Shown here: positions 37,821-50,031 of the stretch, piece after piece
Layout of the letters: every line of letters begins with the position of its first letter
Position numbering within the stretch: the stretch's first letter is position 1
Assembly: GCA_034509425.1 (NCBI GenBank)
Contig: JAVTVJ010000348.1
Coordinates: 372,001 to 436,000 of the forward strand
Source of the DNA: Eopsaltria australis
Taxonomy: Eukaryota > Chordata > Aves > Passeriformes > Petroicidae
Direction of reading: 5' to 3'
DNA: 64,000 bases
Notes under the pieces: generated by a model
Seen by the model: the letters and a program-made list of their open reading frames with translations, nothing else
Told to the model about the DNA's origin: nothing
Databases searched by the model: none
Program-made: the position numbers and the translations under genes

Positions 37821-39622
37821 CATGTCTTCCAGTTGGAAACTTCTTGATTCTCCTCTTATACCTGTCCACTGCTAGATATGGCAGCAACTTTATAAAATTA
37901 TAGAAATTGGAAAATTTTATATCAAATATATTATATTTGTATTATTATTTATTATAATTTCCTAGACAAACTAGTTTTAAGTTGCCCAAATGTTCTTAAA
38001 GAGTAGGGAGCTTGATTGGCTTTTGTTTTACATTATTTTCCCCTAAGAAAACCCCAGAATTATAAAAACTTAATTTTTTTTTTCTGTTCTTAATATAACT
38101 TTCCTGTAATGAATTATTGCTCAATGCATAAGTTTGCATGTTGCAACCAATTTTATCTTCAATCTTTCCACAATTTCCTGCATCGTCTTGGTTAGCAAGA
38201 CACGTTTACAACCAAGAAATCACAGTGCCAGATGATGAAAACCTGCAGGAAGGAACAGCTAGTGCCTGCTCTAGTTTTAAAAACCTTTCCTGTGTTTGAG
38301 GCAACCAGGCAAGTAGCTCTACTTAAAGTAAAAGCAAGTTCAGCACTTCAACAAGGGGTTTTTTTCCTTCCTTAAATGATGTGTGGCTTATCTTCACTAA
38401 GAGATGAAAAATAGTGTTCTTGACTCAGCATATACACAGAAGTATATTAGAGAGAAGAAGAAAAATGAAATATATTTGGTAGATTTTCCTCCTTTAGCCT
38501 ATCTCTTGCCATCATAAGCAGTGTATTGCCTTAAAATGATTTGTGAGGAAATGATAGTCTGGATTTTGAGACAGCATACACAAGGTATAGTGCAAAGTAC
38601 AGAAACTGAAGTTTGGAGACAATATGCAACATGTTAAAGACCAGTATCCATAGGCTGAATATCTAAATAGGTCCAATAATTTTGAATATGGTCTTGATAT
38701 TTGTCTCCAGGTACTACTAAAGTTCTACACGTTTCCACAAGTCCTGGCAGTTGAAGTAAGAAACTTAATGCTTTCATACACTGCTTGTATGTGCATCTAT
38801 ATATCTATCTCCACATGAATTCAAGGATTGAAATACTTGGTAGGAAACAGTGGGACCATAACTCAAGAATATTCTGTGTCCTAGTTATGAAAAAACACAC
38901 ACAAGTGTGTTATATTCATATTCTTCTCTTTGCAGTACGTACACTCTCTGCTGAATAAAGTCTTGCCAGCCTTTTTGTGATTTACTTCATTCATCATAGA
39001 ATTATATGTATCCGTTTAAACATCGGTTGAACTTACTTTTATAGGGTTATATGTATACATACAGCTTTAGATATCTTACACTATATTTAGGACTTCTTTC
39101 CTGAGGCTCTTTTGGCAAAATATAGTGTTTACAGTAGCAGTTTAGGCAGCTGCACTGTGATTGTTCTACTAAATAGGATTGCTACACTGTGGAGATAGAG
39201 GTTTTCCTTTTCTTTCCTCCCTCCCACCCAGACCCAAACTTGCTGTCTCTAACTGTAAGCATACTTTTGGTGTAGATTTTATCTAGCATGATAAGAACAT
39301 AAAAGGCTGAAGCTACGACATAAAGAAACTCCACTAATCTCCAGTGCAACTAACAGTGCCTATTAGTAGTATGATGAATGTTCAAGAGACATATCTGTTC
39401 AAATGTTATGATTTATCTGCTATGAATTATCTTTTATTACTTTTCATTGCCTTGATGCAATATAATCCTGTGTTGAGTGTATTCCTATCCAGTAGAGCCA
39501 CACTGGAAGTCTAGCGGGGACATCTTCTTCACTTTGCACAGTTCCAGGATGTGATCAGGAGGTTCCAACAGGTTTTGCAAATTCCCAGCTGGATTTATGA
39601 AATGACCAGGAGTCTGATTTGT
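37821..39622. other. Unique AT-rich sequence, no gene seen
   Basis: About 1.8 kb. It begins AT-rich, with ATATTATATTTGTATTATT near 37930, and continues without open frames of note or recognisable repeats. Confidence 0.45.
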
Positions 39623-39882
39623 TGTCATGGTTTAATGCCAGCCAGCTGCCAAGCACCAGACAGTCGCTCACTCCCCCATCAGTGGGAGAGGATTGGAAGG
39701 GTAAAAGGTAGAAAACGAATGGATTGATACAAAAACAGTTTCATAGGGAAAACAAAAGCCATGCATGCAAGCAAAGAAAACGGGGAGTTAATTCAGCCCT
39801 TCCCATGGGCAGACAGGTGTTCAGCCATCTCCAGGACAGCAGGGTCCCATCATGCATGATGGTTAAAAAATACCCTTGATTT
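39623..39882 (-). mobile_element. ERVL-like LTR fragment, 3' part
   Basis: Plus-strand text is the reverse complement of the 3' end of a common avian ERVL-type LTR: TGTCATGGTTTAATGCCAGC at 39623, CCAAGCACCAGACAGTCGCTC, CACTCCCCCATCAGTGGG, then CAGCCATCTCCAGGACAGCA at about 39822. Similarity fades after the GATGGTTAAAAAATA stretch, so the U3 half is missing or too diverged. No duplication could be paired, as expected for a truncated copy. The right boundary is approximate. Confidence 0.8.
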
Positions 39883-40794
39883 TTTGTTTGTTTGCTTTCT
39901 TGTCATGTGAAAAAATGAAGTAAGAGTATCTCAGGATCTCTCCTGGCTACAAAGACACATGTGAATCAACAGTGTCTTATTTCCCTCATTCCCTTTTGTT
40001 GTCATGGAAGTCTTTCTTTTGAGAGCATGCTTTTGATGATTGACCTTAAAGACATGCAAGCGTGAAAAGAAAATAATCAGAGTTACTTTGGTGTTAACAT
40101 TATATATTGTCTCCATATTTCAAAACTTCCATGGCAACACATTAAATAGTAAATGTTCAAAACATTGGTCCTTTATATGTTCTGCATGCATAATAACACT
40201 CAGGTTTGCCAAGACACTACATTAGTTACTTGAATGAATATTAATGACACATTGTATCTATAAACTGAATATTTCATGCTATAAAGGAACAGACTGGCTG
40301 GGACGCATCTAAAACTGCCTAATTGCAGGGATGGAAATGGAGAAAGAAACAACCTGTCATTATTTATTTTTTTTAGAAATAGAAAAGTTAGTTATGAGCA
40401 TTTTACTGATGTAAAAGGCACAGACTGGAACAGATATCTCACAGGTTGTTATATTCTTAAGGGAAGCTGAGAAGAATATACTTAATTGCTACTTGTTAAG
40501 TAAAAGATGATGGTAAGAGAGAAGCACTGTACATATTATGCCTCTGGTTAATGAAAGGATTTCAGTAGAGGTCTTGGAGAGCTTTTTTGAACGTTCAGCA
40601 GACTGAACTGAGAGTACTTGCAACAACATTATATCATCAGATACCCTAACTGGATATTCGATCAGTTATGTGCAAATTTGAAGACTATTTTAAAGGAAAA
40701 GGGGATAAGATTTCCTAGTGTTTCATCCCCTCCATCATGCCTTTTAAATACAGCACTTGCTATAAGAAGCCAGGAAAGAAAAGACAAAAAAAAG

Positions 40795-40836
<42 letters not shown>

Positions 40837-41101
40837 CATGAAAAGAGAGATGAAGACAGGATAATATCAAACAGACATCAAATAGTGCAACTTAATAAGA
40901 AAGAATATGTCTTAGAAAAGGAGTAATAGAGTGAAAAGCAATGTAGAATAAAACAGATGGGAAAAACATATCAGGCTTATTTTTAATGGAAACTTGAGTT
41001 TTCAACTAATCAAGATTTTTCCAAAAAAAATCTAGTTTCTTATAGAAGTTTTGCTTTTCCATTGCCAAGTCAACTCTTTTCAATTGAAAACACTCCTTGA
41101 A
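39883..41101. other. Unique AT-rich sequence with a long A run
   Basis: No recognisable gene. The 102-codon open frame at 40618-40926 is largely polylysine from the A run and is rejected. The last six bases, CTTGAA (41096-41101), are the left target duplication of the ERVK-like LTR. Confidence 0.5.
40795..40835. repeat. A41 homopolymer run
   Basis: Forty-one consecutive A, preceded by A-rich GACAAAAAAAG. It could be the tail of a retroposed transcript, but no flanking duplication or transcript body was recognised upstream. It could equally be a simple repeat or have assembly-length error. Confidence 0.95.
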
Positions 41102-41535
41102 TGGGGGGATGGATGAGGCTTACAGCAGGCCTGAAAGCCTCTCGGACATGGACTTAGAAGCGATCAGCGTTTACCCGTGAGAAAGCACCGTGAGACAGTG
41201 ATGGTATGAACACCTGCAGCCACAGTGAAGGACAGCCAAGAAAATAATCAAGGAAGATGTTTGCACCCGACCAAGAGATGGCCTTGCTGAAGAGCATCAA
41301 GAATGTGGTGGAGGACTTATAGTGTATAGTTAACTGCTTGTGTAGCTAGTTAGGATGTGCTGGGAAAAGTTCTTGTTATGTAGACAGCCTCGGTGTTGCT
41401 TGTCACGCGGCCAATAATAGCATATCACAGTAGCTGGGAAAAAGGGTATAAAGATGTTAGCACAGACGAATAAAGTACTTCTTCTTCTTTGTCCTTGGAC
41501 TACTTGCGTATCGTGTGTCCGTCTCTACGGCGACA
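41102..41535 (+). mobile_element. ERVK-like solo LTR (434 bp)
   Basis: TGGGGGGATGG...GGCGACA with a perfect 6-bp duplication CTTGAA at 41096-41101 and 41536-41541, as expected for ERVK/alpha-beta type integration. Promoter elements are in the right order and spacing: CCAAT at 41411-41415, TATAAA at 41447-41452 and AATAAA at 41469-41474. The AATAAA is only about 17 bases after the TATA box, so R is short and the signal may lie in U3 as in some retroviruses. TTCTTCTTCTTTGTCCTTGG and the U5 end GTGTCCGTCTCTACGGCGACA follow. It has more CpG than the surrounding DNA and clean ends, which suggest a relatively recent insertion. No viral genes remain, so it is a solo LTR. Confidence 0.92.
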
Positions 41536-42217
41536 CTTGAATACCTTGTTGTTGCAATTTATCCTCTCAGAGACACAAAAACACTGAATGTCATTACTGC
41601 CATAACAAACTCTTTTCTATCAAGGGAAGAGATTATGCAAATTTGGTCTGATTTCAACAAAACCTCATCCCAAAGAAGAAAAATGGGAGCATATCTGCTT
41701 GAAAATTCCTTCAATATATCAAGGCAGGACTTCCAAATCATAACGTTCAATTTTCCTGCTGAGGTTTCAATGAAAAGAACTTGGCTTTGAGAGAAGAAAG
41801 TTTTGCTGAGTAAGACTATTTGCTTTAATAAAGAGAGAGATTATCAAGAAAGGATACACAAAGTAGGAAATGTTGTAAGTAAAGCTACAGTCCTCAAATC
41901 TTTAACCATATTGCTAATACGTTTTTATTATTCTTTAGTTTTACACAATTGGCTACAATGAACTACTACCACAACTACAAGGAAACTGTACTAAAGGCAG
42001 AATGTTGTATCCCTACTGCTGATTTTACTATGGATCTTAACCAGTGAAAGGAAGAAATTTCTGTGAAAGATAGGAAGCAGAGAAGGAGAAAGAGAATGAA
42101 ATTTGAAGGGCAAATCTGGAAGAATTTTAAGATAAAGATCTATCATTGTGCGTCAGGACAATATTGGAATTATTTCAAAGAAAGAAATTTCTTTCATCTT
42201 TCATCATGATACATCAT
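41536..42217. other. Unique sequence between two solo LTRs
   Basis: A 91-codon open frame at 41515-41790 begins inside the LTR and is not recognised as a gene. Otherwise AT-rich sequence with nothing identifiable. It ends with ATCAT (42213-42217), the duplication of the next element. Confidence 0.45.
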
Positions 42218-43079
42218 TGTCAGAGACTGAAAATAGTTCATGCCTCAAACATTGATGTAAAGTTTTGATCAGAGAAGCTTCCCTGAAGATACCTGACTGG
42301 GACTTTGGACTGAGCTAAACTGCGGAGATTAGATAAAGGGAAAAGCCTATTGTTCAATCATGTCAGTCTAAAGGAAAGGAATGCGTCCATAGAAGCTGAA
42401 GTCACCAGCTGTACTGAGAATCATTTCTGGCTAAGTTTGGGGTGGGGGGGAAAAGCACAGCTCACAGAAGCCACGTTTACACAGCCTTAGCTCCCAGCTG
42501 AAAGGGGGAGGAGGATGGTGTAACCTCTGATCAGAGGCAATACACACTCATCCTCCAGTACACAAACTGGCCCAGCTGTGAAGCCCCTCCAACCCCACAA
42601 GCCACATCCACAGGACTCTCACGTGAGAGGCAGCTGAGGGGGAGTCACAATCCATCACAGACTCCCCAAAGTGCTCCCCAGACGCCTTGCACCACAGGAC
42701 TGCACGTGATGCGAGCAGAGTCTGCTGCTAGAGGCTGCCCCCTCCCCCAGGGGGACATGCCTGGACATTTCCACCTGACCTGAGTGTGTATCAACCCATG
42801 GCACTCTGTGCTTTGAGGGGACTTCCACCACTGAGACCAGCTGAAGAGGACATCAGAACATCAATGGGACCCACGGAGTGGTGATACCTTTTTGTCCATG
42901 TCCCTCTCTGTCCCCCCCATCTTTCTCCCTACTCTCTCTTATCTCTCTCTTCTTCTCTCTCTCTCTCTCTCGTATTTACTATCAAGTAAAACCCATACTA
43001 TTGATTGGCATATGGTCTCGCTTGTACCTTAATTCAGGCAGAGGTATCTCTAAAGAAATTTAATAATTAGATCTTAACA
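42218..43079 (+). mobile_element. Solo LTR (862 bp), relative of the LTR at 9344
   Basis: TGTCAGAGACTG...GATCTTAACA with a perfect 5-bp duplication ATCAT at 42213-42217 and 43080-43084. The variant poly(A) signal AGTAAA at 42985-42990 follows a long pyrimidine tract (about 42890-42971, including (TC)n at 42954-42971). The same tract-then-signal order is seen in the minus-strand relative at 9344-10143. Shared end text includes CATATGGTCTC, CTTAATTCAG and TCTTAACA; shared U3 text includes GATACCTGA and ACTTGGACTG-like blocks. The middle (42440-42850) is GC-richer. No internal ERV sequence lies alongside. The 5-bp duplication favours an ERVL-type integrase, but this is not proven. Confidence 0.88.
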
Positions 43080-45535
43080 ATCATCCAGGACTTCTTATAT
43101 TTTTGTTGAAAGACTTATACAATCTTGATAACATTGTTATAGCAACTGAAATTCTAGTCAGTAAGAAGCATCTAGAAACATTGGCAAGGTGAAACTTGAA
43201 AAGCAAAATGCATACTTCTTATACTTTTTCGAATATTGGTAGAAAAACACACAGATTTATAATTTGAATTTCATGCTAAACTCCAAGAATTGTTTCATGA
43301 AATAGAATTTCTTTTCACCAACATCTTGCAAAATGAAAGCCTATAACCTGGCTACAGCTTCTGAGCATTCTGACTGTAAAGAGACAGTTCACACAGTGAA
43401 GCTGAGAAGATGGCATTAATTTCCACTCCATTTGTAATGTGTGGAAAATTATTGATTACAAAGGACCTCCATGTCCTTCTTCGATCTTTCTGTCACAAAG
43501 TTGCTCTGAAAGTCTAACTCTCCAGTCTACAGTGTTCACCTGTGTGTGAAGGAATGACTGACTGAGCACTAAATCTTCAACAGCAAGTTCTGCTTCACCC
43601 ACAGTGCTATCAGAAAACTGTATTTCCTGGCCTCACTGAGGTCACTGACTCTCACCTCTTATGGCCATTCATAAAAAAATGTCTGAATATATCATGAAGC
43701 AGCCCCTGAATCATCACAGTTTTCTTCTAGATTATAAAATTTAGAAAATAAAGGTCTATCAGTCATGGTGCACCAAGATAAAAAATGTGTTCATTCAGGA
43801 ACTATTAAAGATTTCCTGAGGTCAATGCCTCAAAGCAGAGAAGAAAGCATATATAAGCAGCAGCGATTTAAACAGGAGGATTTTTATCTTCCATTGCATC
43901 TGTTGGAGACCTTTCAAGAAGCCACTTCAATAAGTATTCTCAGTGACTTCATAGTCCAGTAAGGCACAATATTTTGTATCTTGCTGTCATGTCAGCCTAC
44001 TTAGCCATGGGTAAACTGACTGGCAATTTTGCTTGTACCTTCAAGAGGATTTATTGACTGCAATCACTTAGTGTGTTTTTAGAAATAAATGTCATTCTAC
44101 TCTGAGTATTTCTGACTTTATTAAGAATACCAAAAGAACAGAAAAGGAATACAGGAACTGAGTAGAGAACTCAGGTTGAATTAGGGACATCAAGGCAAGA
44201 TTTTTCCTGTCTGCCTTTATTACATGAGAAAGTCAAGTTTAAAAATGCTTGTATTGCTAACAGCTCCAGGAGAATGTACAATTAATATTTCATATTGTCA
44301 AATATTATTCATAAAGTGCATTCAAGTTTAACATCATATTGCCTTGTCAGTGTTCTATTTGGCTCTCTACAGCTACTAAGTTTATAAAATTAGGACTTGA
44401 TTGATATTAAAATATAGTGTAATACTGTCAAGCCCCACTATATAACAATTTGGAAAAAAAAATAACCAATGTAATGTAGCTTCCCCTTCCTTTTTTTTTC
44501 CTTTCCTTTCCCTACTCTTCTTTCTCTGTTCCACTCCTTATGCAGTGTACTTTTTGACATTTTAAAGACCCTGAAAGTGAGAGCTAGTTGTGGAAACTTG
44601 CCTCCTGTTGACATAGACAGGGTTGATCAATAGCTGGTTCTCCCTGTTGTGATCATCTCATAAATCTGTCAGTGTTTATGAGAAAATACATCTGTCAATA
44701 AGGAAAGACTCTCCTATTTTCCTGGAAGTATGCAAGGGAAAAAGAAAAGCAGAAGGTTTTTTACCACTAATTAACATAATTTGACTATGCACTCAGTGCT
44801 TTTATTTCAACCCCAAAGAATATTAACTCCCAGGGTTTTTTTTTTTTCTCCACTATCAATATTATAAAATCTGTCACCATTTTCCAATGCAATGAAGTGG
44901 TAGTCCAATAATATTTTCTTGCTCTTTTCAAGGAAAGTCAATAGCAGTCACAGAAACTTGGCACTAAATTCTTGGCATCTTCTTGAGCAGTCAAACAGAA
45001 CAGCTAAGAGGTAACATTTCAGAGATGTTTAAGAGGATTTAGCTTAGCAGTTACTACTGGCTTTATCTGCAAGGTGCATGCATTAACACCTGTTCTGAGT
45101 TCTGAACATTTGTCCTTATTAATATTTAGGTTATGTTTTACACTAAGAGCTCCCAGGGTAACTGCTCACATAAAATTTCTCTGAGAAGACCATATTCCAT
45201 TCATTTAATCAGATATAACTGGATATGTAATGCGCATATTTGGAAACGGGATACACTTTGTAAATTTGCAATAGATTTGGAAGAATGTGCAAGAGTGATA
45301 TCAACATTGACATAGACTTCTTTGTTGTATTTTCATTAAGGAGTGGATCTTCAAATTTCTGAGAACATTACCTTATTTTTCTCACCTGTTTTATAAAACC
45401 CCAAGTCAGCATAAGCTCAATCCACAGAAGTATATGTGTACTCTGAAGGAACTGAACCACTGCTAACAAGGCAGGTAGAATTTTCCTGGCTAAGGAAAAC
45501 AATTGTTCCTCTTAATTCTAGTATTAGGGAAGCTT
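43080..45535. other. Unique AT-rich sequence, no gene seen
   Basis: Only a pyrimidine-rich run at about 44482-44531 and a T-run near 44838 stand out. No open frame above about 65 codons. Confidence 0.45.
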
Positions 45536-46025
45536 CCCTGTCTTGAGCATCCAGGAGCCACTCTGGCAGACACACTCACACCACCTGAGCTGGGGCTGAG
45601 GTCCCTTCACAGCTACACAGCCCACTCAGAGCTACACACTCAGAGGCACACCAAGTTTCCTCACTGACTCAGCCCCAGGTTTCCAATAGCAGAGTCCCAG
45701 CCATCCAGATCCTTCAGATTATTTAATCTTGGCCCAATGATAAAATAACAGCTCAAACTGAATGACTCCAAGGAGGGAACCTGAACAAAAGGACTCCTGG
45801 GATTTTATTCTCTCACAGTTTAAGCTTGGAATATTCTGGGGGTTATTGGCTACAGCCTGACTTTGAGTGTCTGGTCACTTGGCCAGGCCATAGGTCCCTG
45901 GGTTGGCAGTTCATGGCTCCTTGCCTGGGTCTCCCACAGACAGCTCAACCTGCAGATCCACTGCAGCTGCACCCCGAGCTCCCTGCACTATATGTATTCC
46001 TTAACACTTGTCTGTATAGGAATTA
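45536..46025. other. GC-richer block of unknown origin, possibly an old repeat
   Basis: About 490 bases clearly richer in G and C than both sides. It contains a degenerate direct repeat (CAGCTACACAGCCCACTCAG / AGCTACACACTCAGAGG near 45610-45650) and CTTGGCCAGGCCATAGGTCC near 45889. On the minus strand AATAAA occurs at about 45811-45806. The texture resembles the GC-rich parts of the LTRs in this window, but no TG...CA ends or flanking duplication could be paired, so I leave it unassigned. A 66-codon open frame (45826-46026) is not recognised. Confidence 0.35.
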
Positions 46026-47030
46026 AGTAGTTATTAGTTCGTTCTGATTTTTCTAAACTTATGACCCTTTAAAACCCTCATGTACCATAGTGCCAAGGTT
46101 ACAAAAATATGTTTAAACCCACAGAACTTGTTGTGCTACAGAGTTTAGAGCTGCCAGAGGAAAGCACTTAAGTGGGCATTATGTTGTACTACCATTAGAA
46201 ATGGAATTATTTTAAAACTTTTTTTGAAACAATTAACACCGTGTTAATCACCCAAGAGAAACATACAGGGTCAGCATGATAAAAGTTAAAACAAATATTC
46301 TAAGTCAGTGTTGGTGTAGTAAGTCAGTGCGCTTCATACGTAATTATCACTGCCTCCTAAAGGAAGCAGTTACTGAAAATTCAGAGCACTACACATTGTT
46401 TTCCTATAAAAAAAAATGAAAGGGTTTGGTATATCTTGTATAAATTTCCTTTTTAGCAAATGGAGTATTTAAAATCCTAGAACCTATAAAGAGGAAAATA
46501 TATCTTTTCTCCCAAGTCCAGGCTCCTTTCAAATTACACTTTACAGTTTTTCATGTCTACCATTTTTCCTTTCTCAATAATGCTATTGGCAATTCAGACA
46601 TTTCCTTGATATATTCCTACATGTTTGTCTTTGAATTTTATAGAATAGTCACAAAAAAATGGGCCAACAAAAGTGTTGCTGTCAGGATTTTCTTTTGGAA
46701 TTCTTATGTTAGATGATGATTGGCATTTCTTTTTGGAAGAGGGTCATCAGGCTCTGATAGCTTGTTACAGCTGTCATAAATAAAGAGTAATTCTATTTCA
46801 TCTGTAAGCCATAGTCTTAAATCAAGACCATTTTCACATGCCATTAAGAAGAAAAACCTGCAATAAAGAAAAGACAGTGGTGTTGGTGATACTTTCTCAG
46901 TCTTAATTTTTGAGAAGTATTATCATTAAAGAAAGCTGAAAATACCTGAGCACTGACTTTCACAGTGATTTTCCTTCATAAAGCACCTACATCTCACTAG
47001 AATCTCACTTCTTCTTTTGGTTGATTGCAG

Positions 47031-47230
47031 GCACACTGCGCATGTGTAATTATTTACATGATGGAGAGTCTGACAGAGCATTAGAACTACCACCATTGTA
47101 TAAATTATTCAATGAGAATACAGGCAGGAATATTTTACCTGACATACTGATATTGCGGAGTCGTACAAGGAGATTGTGCAGAGGAAAAGAAAAGCCACAG
47201 ATCAATGTACAGAAACAAAGATGGGACTAA
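47031..47230 (+). other. Open frame downstream of a plausible splice acceptor
   Basis: CTTCTTCTTTTGGTTGATTGCAG ends at 47030, a fair pyrimidine tract plus AG. The frame is then open for about 65 codons to a stop at 47228-47230, beginning GTLRMCNYLHDGESDRA. I do not recognise the peptide. No donor is needed if it were a terminal exon, but no poly(A) signal follows closely. Most likely a chance open frame; recorded because it is the best exon-like candidate on this side of the window. Confidence 0.12.
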
Positions 47231-50009
47231 TTGATACCAGATTAATTCAGTAGGAAACAAAGACAAGCTTTATGTATAAGAATGAAGAAAAAGCCTATTA
47301 ATTTTACCTTCACAGTTATTTTGTGTCTTACCATCAGAGTATCTTGATGACTCAGCCGCTAATGCATTTATCCTCACAAAACCCCAGAGACAGGTAGACA
47401 ATGCTTTGAAATCCATACCTCAGATATAATGTAGAATGTTTATGGCAAAAGCAGAACAGAACTGACATCACAGTGTCTTCCTTGAAAAGACCACCTCTTC
47501 CCATCCCTGTCTACTTTAATACACTTGTATTAAAATACATGGAACTGACGATTTGCTTCCCAAATGATGGACATTAAACTCATCATTTGTTTTCCTTGTA
47601 CAAGTACATAAGTAGACATATGCACAAGTGAAATAGCTTTGAGTTCTGGAAAACTTTTTTCCTCTATATCTTTAGAGAAGGCTATGACAGTCATTACATA
47701 AAAATCTTTGTACAGATTTGTTTCTCTAGAAAACACTCAAAGTGAGAAATCTAATGTGCTGTTCTAGCCTTGAGAAAATAAATAACTGCAAACCTTCATG
47801 GGTACCAACTACAGTGTCAGACATTATTGGGGAAAAGAGTATTTGAATAGCCTTGCAATGTGCAATGATTTGTTTCTTCCTTGTGAAATTATTCAGCATT
47901 GGCAAACTTATCACAAGTCCTGCTTCTCATCTGCTGGAGATGGATCAGTTAATCCGTGGTGTTCAGATTGTTCAGTGTGAATGTTCTCATTCTTTTCCTA
48001 GGTGTCAAGTCCAAGGTACCTATACCTGTGGAGTTAAACACTATGGAGATAAAATATACTTCCTGTTTCCAACAGAGATTTTCTTCATAGCACCAGGACC
48101 TGATACAGCAATGGCTACATACCTGAAAACAGAGTGAATGTAAGCCAGCACACCCTAATTGTTTAATTATTCTAAAAAGCCCCTCCATTAATGTACATCA
48201 ATTATTGTATGAATAACTCTATGAGTACAGTAATGAATGAATTGGTAGACAGCAGGTTCATAGAGCATGTACATCGTGTGCAATGGCAATGGTGGGAAAC
48301 AAGGAGAAAGGCAATTGGGATACCAAGCAAGTTCCTTGCTAACAGAAACTCTGTAGAGTAAAATGTTATTGGATAAAACCAGGAGAATGCTATAACCTGT
48401 TGACTACAGTCTTCCTTTTTAATGTGTGGGGCTTGCATATAGGAATAGATGTGGTTGTAAATTAGCCACGGTATTATGATTCATTTCTGTTTTCAAGTAG
48501 AAAATCCGGCTTTAATACCATGCATGTCCATCCAAGAAAAGCTACAGTTTGGTTTCAAATATCAGCATAGCTGGGACCCTAGCTGGGTCTATTTACTATA
48601 ATGTGGTTTTTTTTCAGAAATAAAACCCATATGTGCAAGAAAGAAAATTGGTAAGAGCTAAAGCCAGGTAAGTTACACACAGCACAATTAGATCAAGATT
48701 ATAAATGTATAATTTTTTTAACTTTTTCATTACAGAGTTACTAAGATGTGATTCCATCTTCTCATCAGATTTACTGACATGATATTTATTAATATATTAT
48801 CTAATTCAGAACTAGAAAAAGGACAAATCCAGGGCACTAAATCTAGATGCTCAGAACTTTAGGTGGAGGTTAAATTCAAATTTCTCAATGCAAGTCCTTT
48901 TTGTGCTTTCAGCTATGTGTCAGAGCTAAAATCAGAAGTCCAAGCACCACACAGACTGAAATGCCAATGCTTCAGTTCATCTCTACTTACAACAGAATAA
49001 ATGAATTTGATATTAAAAGATATGAGATGTTTTAAATATCATGTTTCACATTAATATGCACTCCTCACCTATACATCAAAATTCACTTTTCACTCATGTT
49101 TACAAATCAGTGGAAATATAGGTAATTCATGGAACAGAAAGAGAAGAAAACCAACAAAAAACACCTCAATGACAATGGAGATCATTAGTTGTCAATTGAG
49201 AATTTTATCAGCAATCTCAATTTTTGCTTTGACTCAATAATCCCACCAAAATAATTTGAAAAAGACTCAACAGATCTTTCAAAAAGCATTTTTCCAAAAC
49301 TTATTTGAGAGAATAGGAAGAAATTTAGAACAAAATTATTTTCTAGTCCTGACTGTTCACAGATAGGGTTAGTTTTAACAAAGTCTTAATGTCATGAAAA
49401 AATATCATGAGTCTCTTTCAGTACGCACAATGATGATCATTGGGTTAGACAGGAACTTTTGCATTTCTGCATGCGTCTTGTGAGGTACAGACATCTGTGA
49501 ACATTTTCTCTGTCATGAATCTTAAAAATTCAAATGCTAGTAATGTTACCTCAGATAAAACTGAAGTGATTTAATACATTTTGGACTTCTAAAAGACAAA
49601 AATACATCAAAAACAGTGAAAGTTAAATTTATCTTGCAGTTGAAACTATATTTTCTGTATATTTATGCACAGACAGATAATGTAATTTGCTAATGTGTCA
49701 AATTGTATGTACATAAGAAAACCAAATCATTGGGAGTATGAAACTCATATTAACTGTGCAATTGCTGCAAGGTTCCATTTATAGACCTGTAACTTCTCTA
49801 CAAATCAAAGAGTCTGAAGTATCTGAATCCAAACGTTGTTATAACCCTGTAAGAAGAATTGAAAGGCTAGAATGCATATTGTTATAAAACTCCATTGGTT
49901 AAGAAAGACATTGTGTGATTTCAGTGACTCTGAGAGGATAAAAGTAGAAGTAGGCAGGATTACAAGACCAAATTTGGATGCACAAATTTTGGAGGTATCC
50001 ATATTTATA

Positions 50010-50031
50010 TGTGTGTGTGTATGTGTGTGTA
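50010..50031. repeat. Short (TG)n microsatellite
   Basis: TGTGTGTGTGTATGTGTGTGTATGG-type run of about 22 bases with one A interruption, next to ATATTTATAT and followed by a TATATATC stretch. Confidence 0.9.

Noticed and set aside
40618..40926. 102-codon open frame with polylysine
   Set aside because: The lysines come from the A41 run; the rest has no coding features.
47853..48137. 94-codon frame containing GTYTCGV, reminiscent of an immunoglobulin-domain C-terminal strand
   Set aside because: The motif is very short, with no tryptophan or upstream cysteine at suitable spacing and no credible exon borders; chance similarity.
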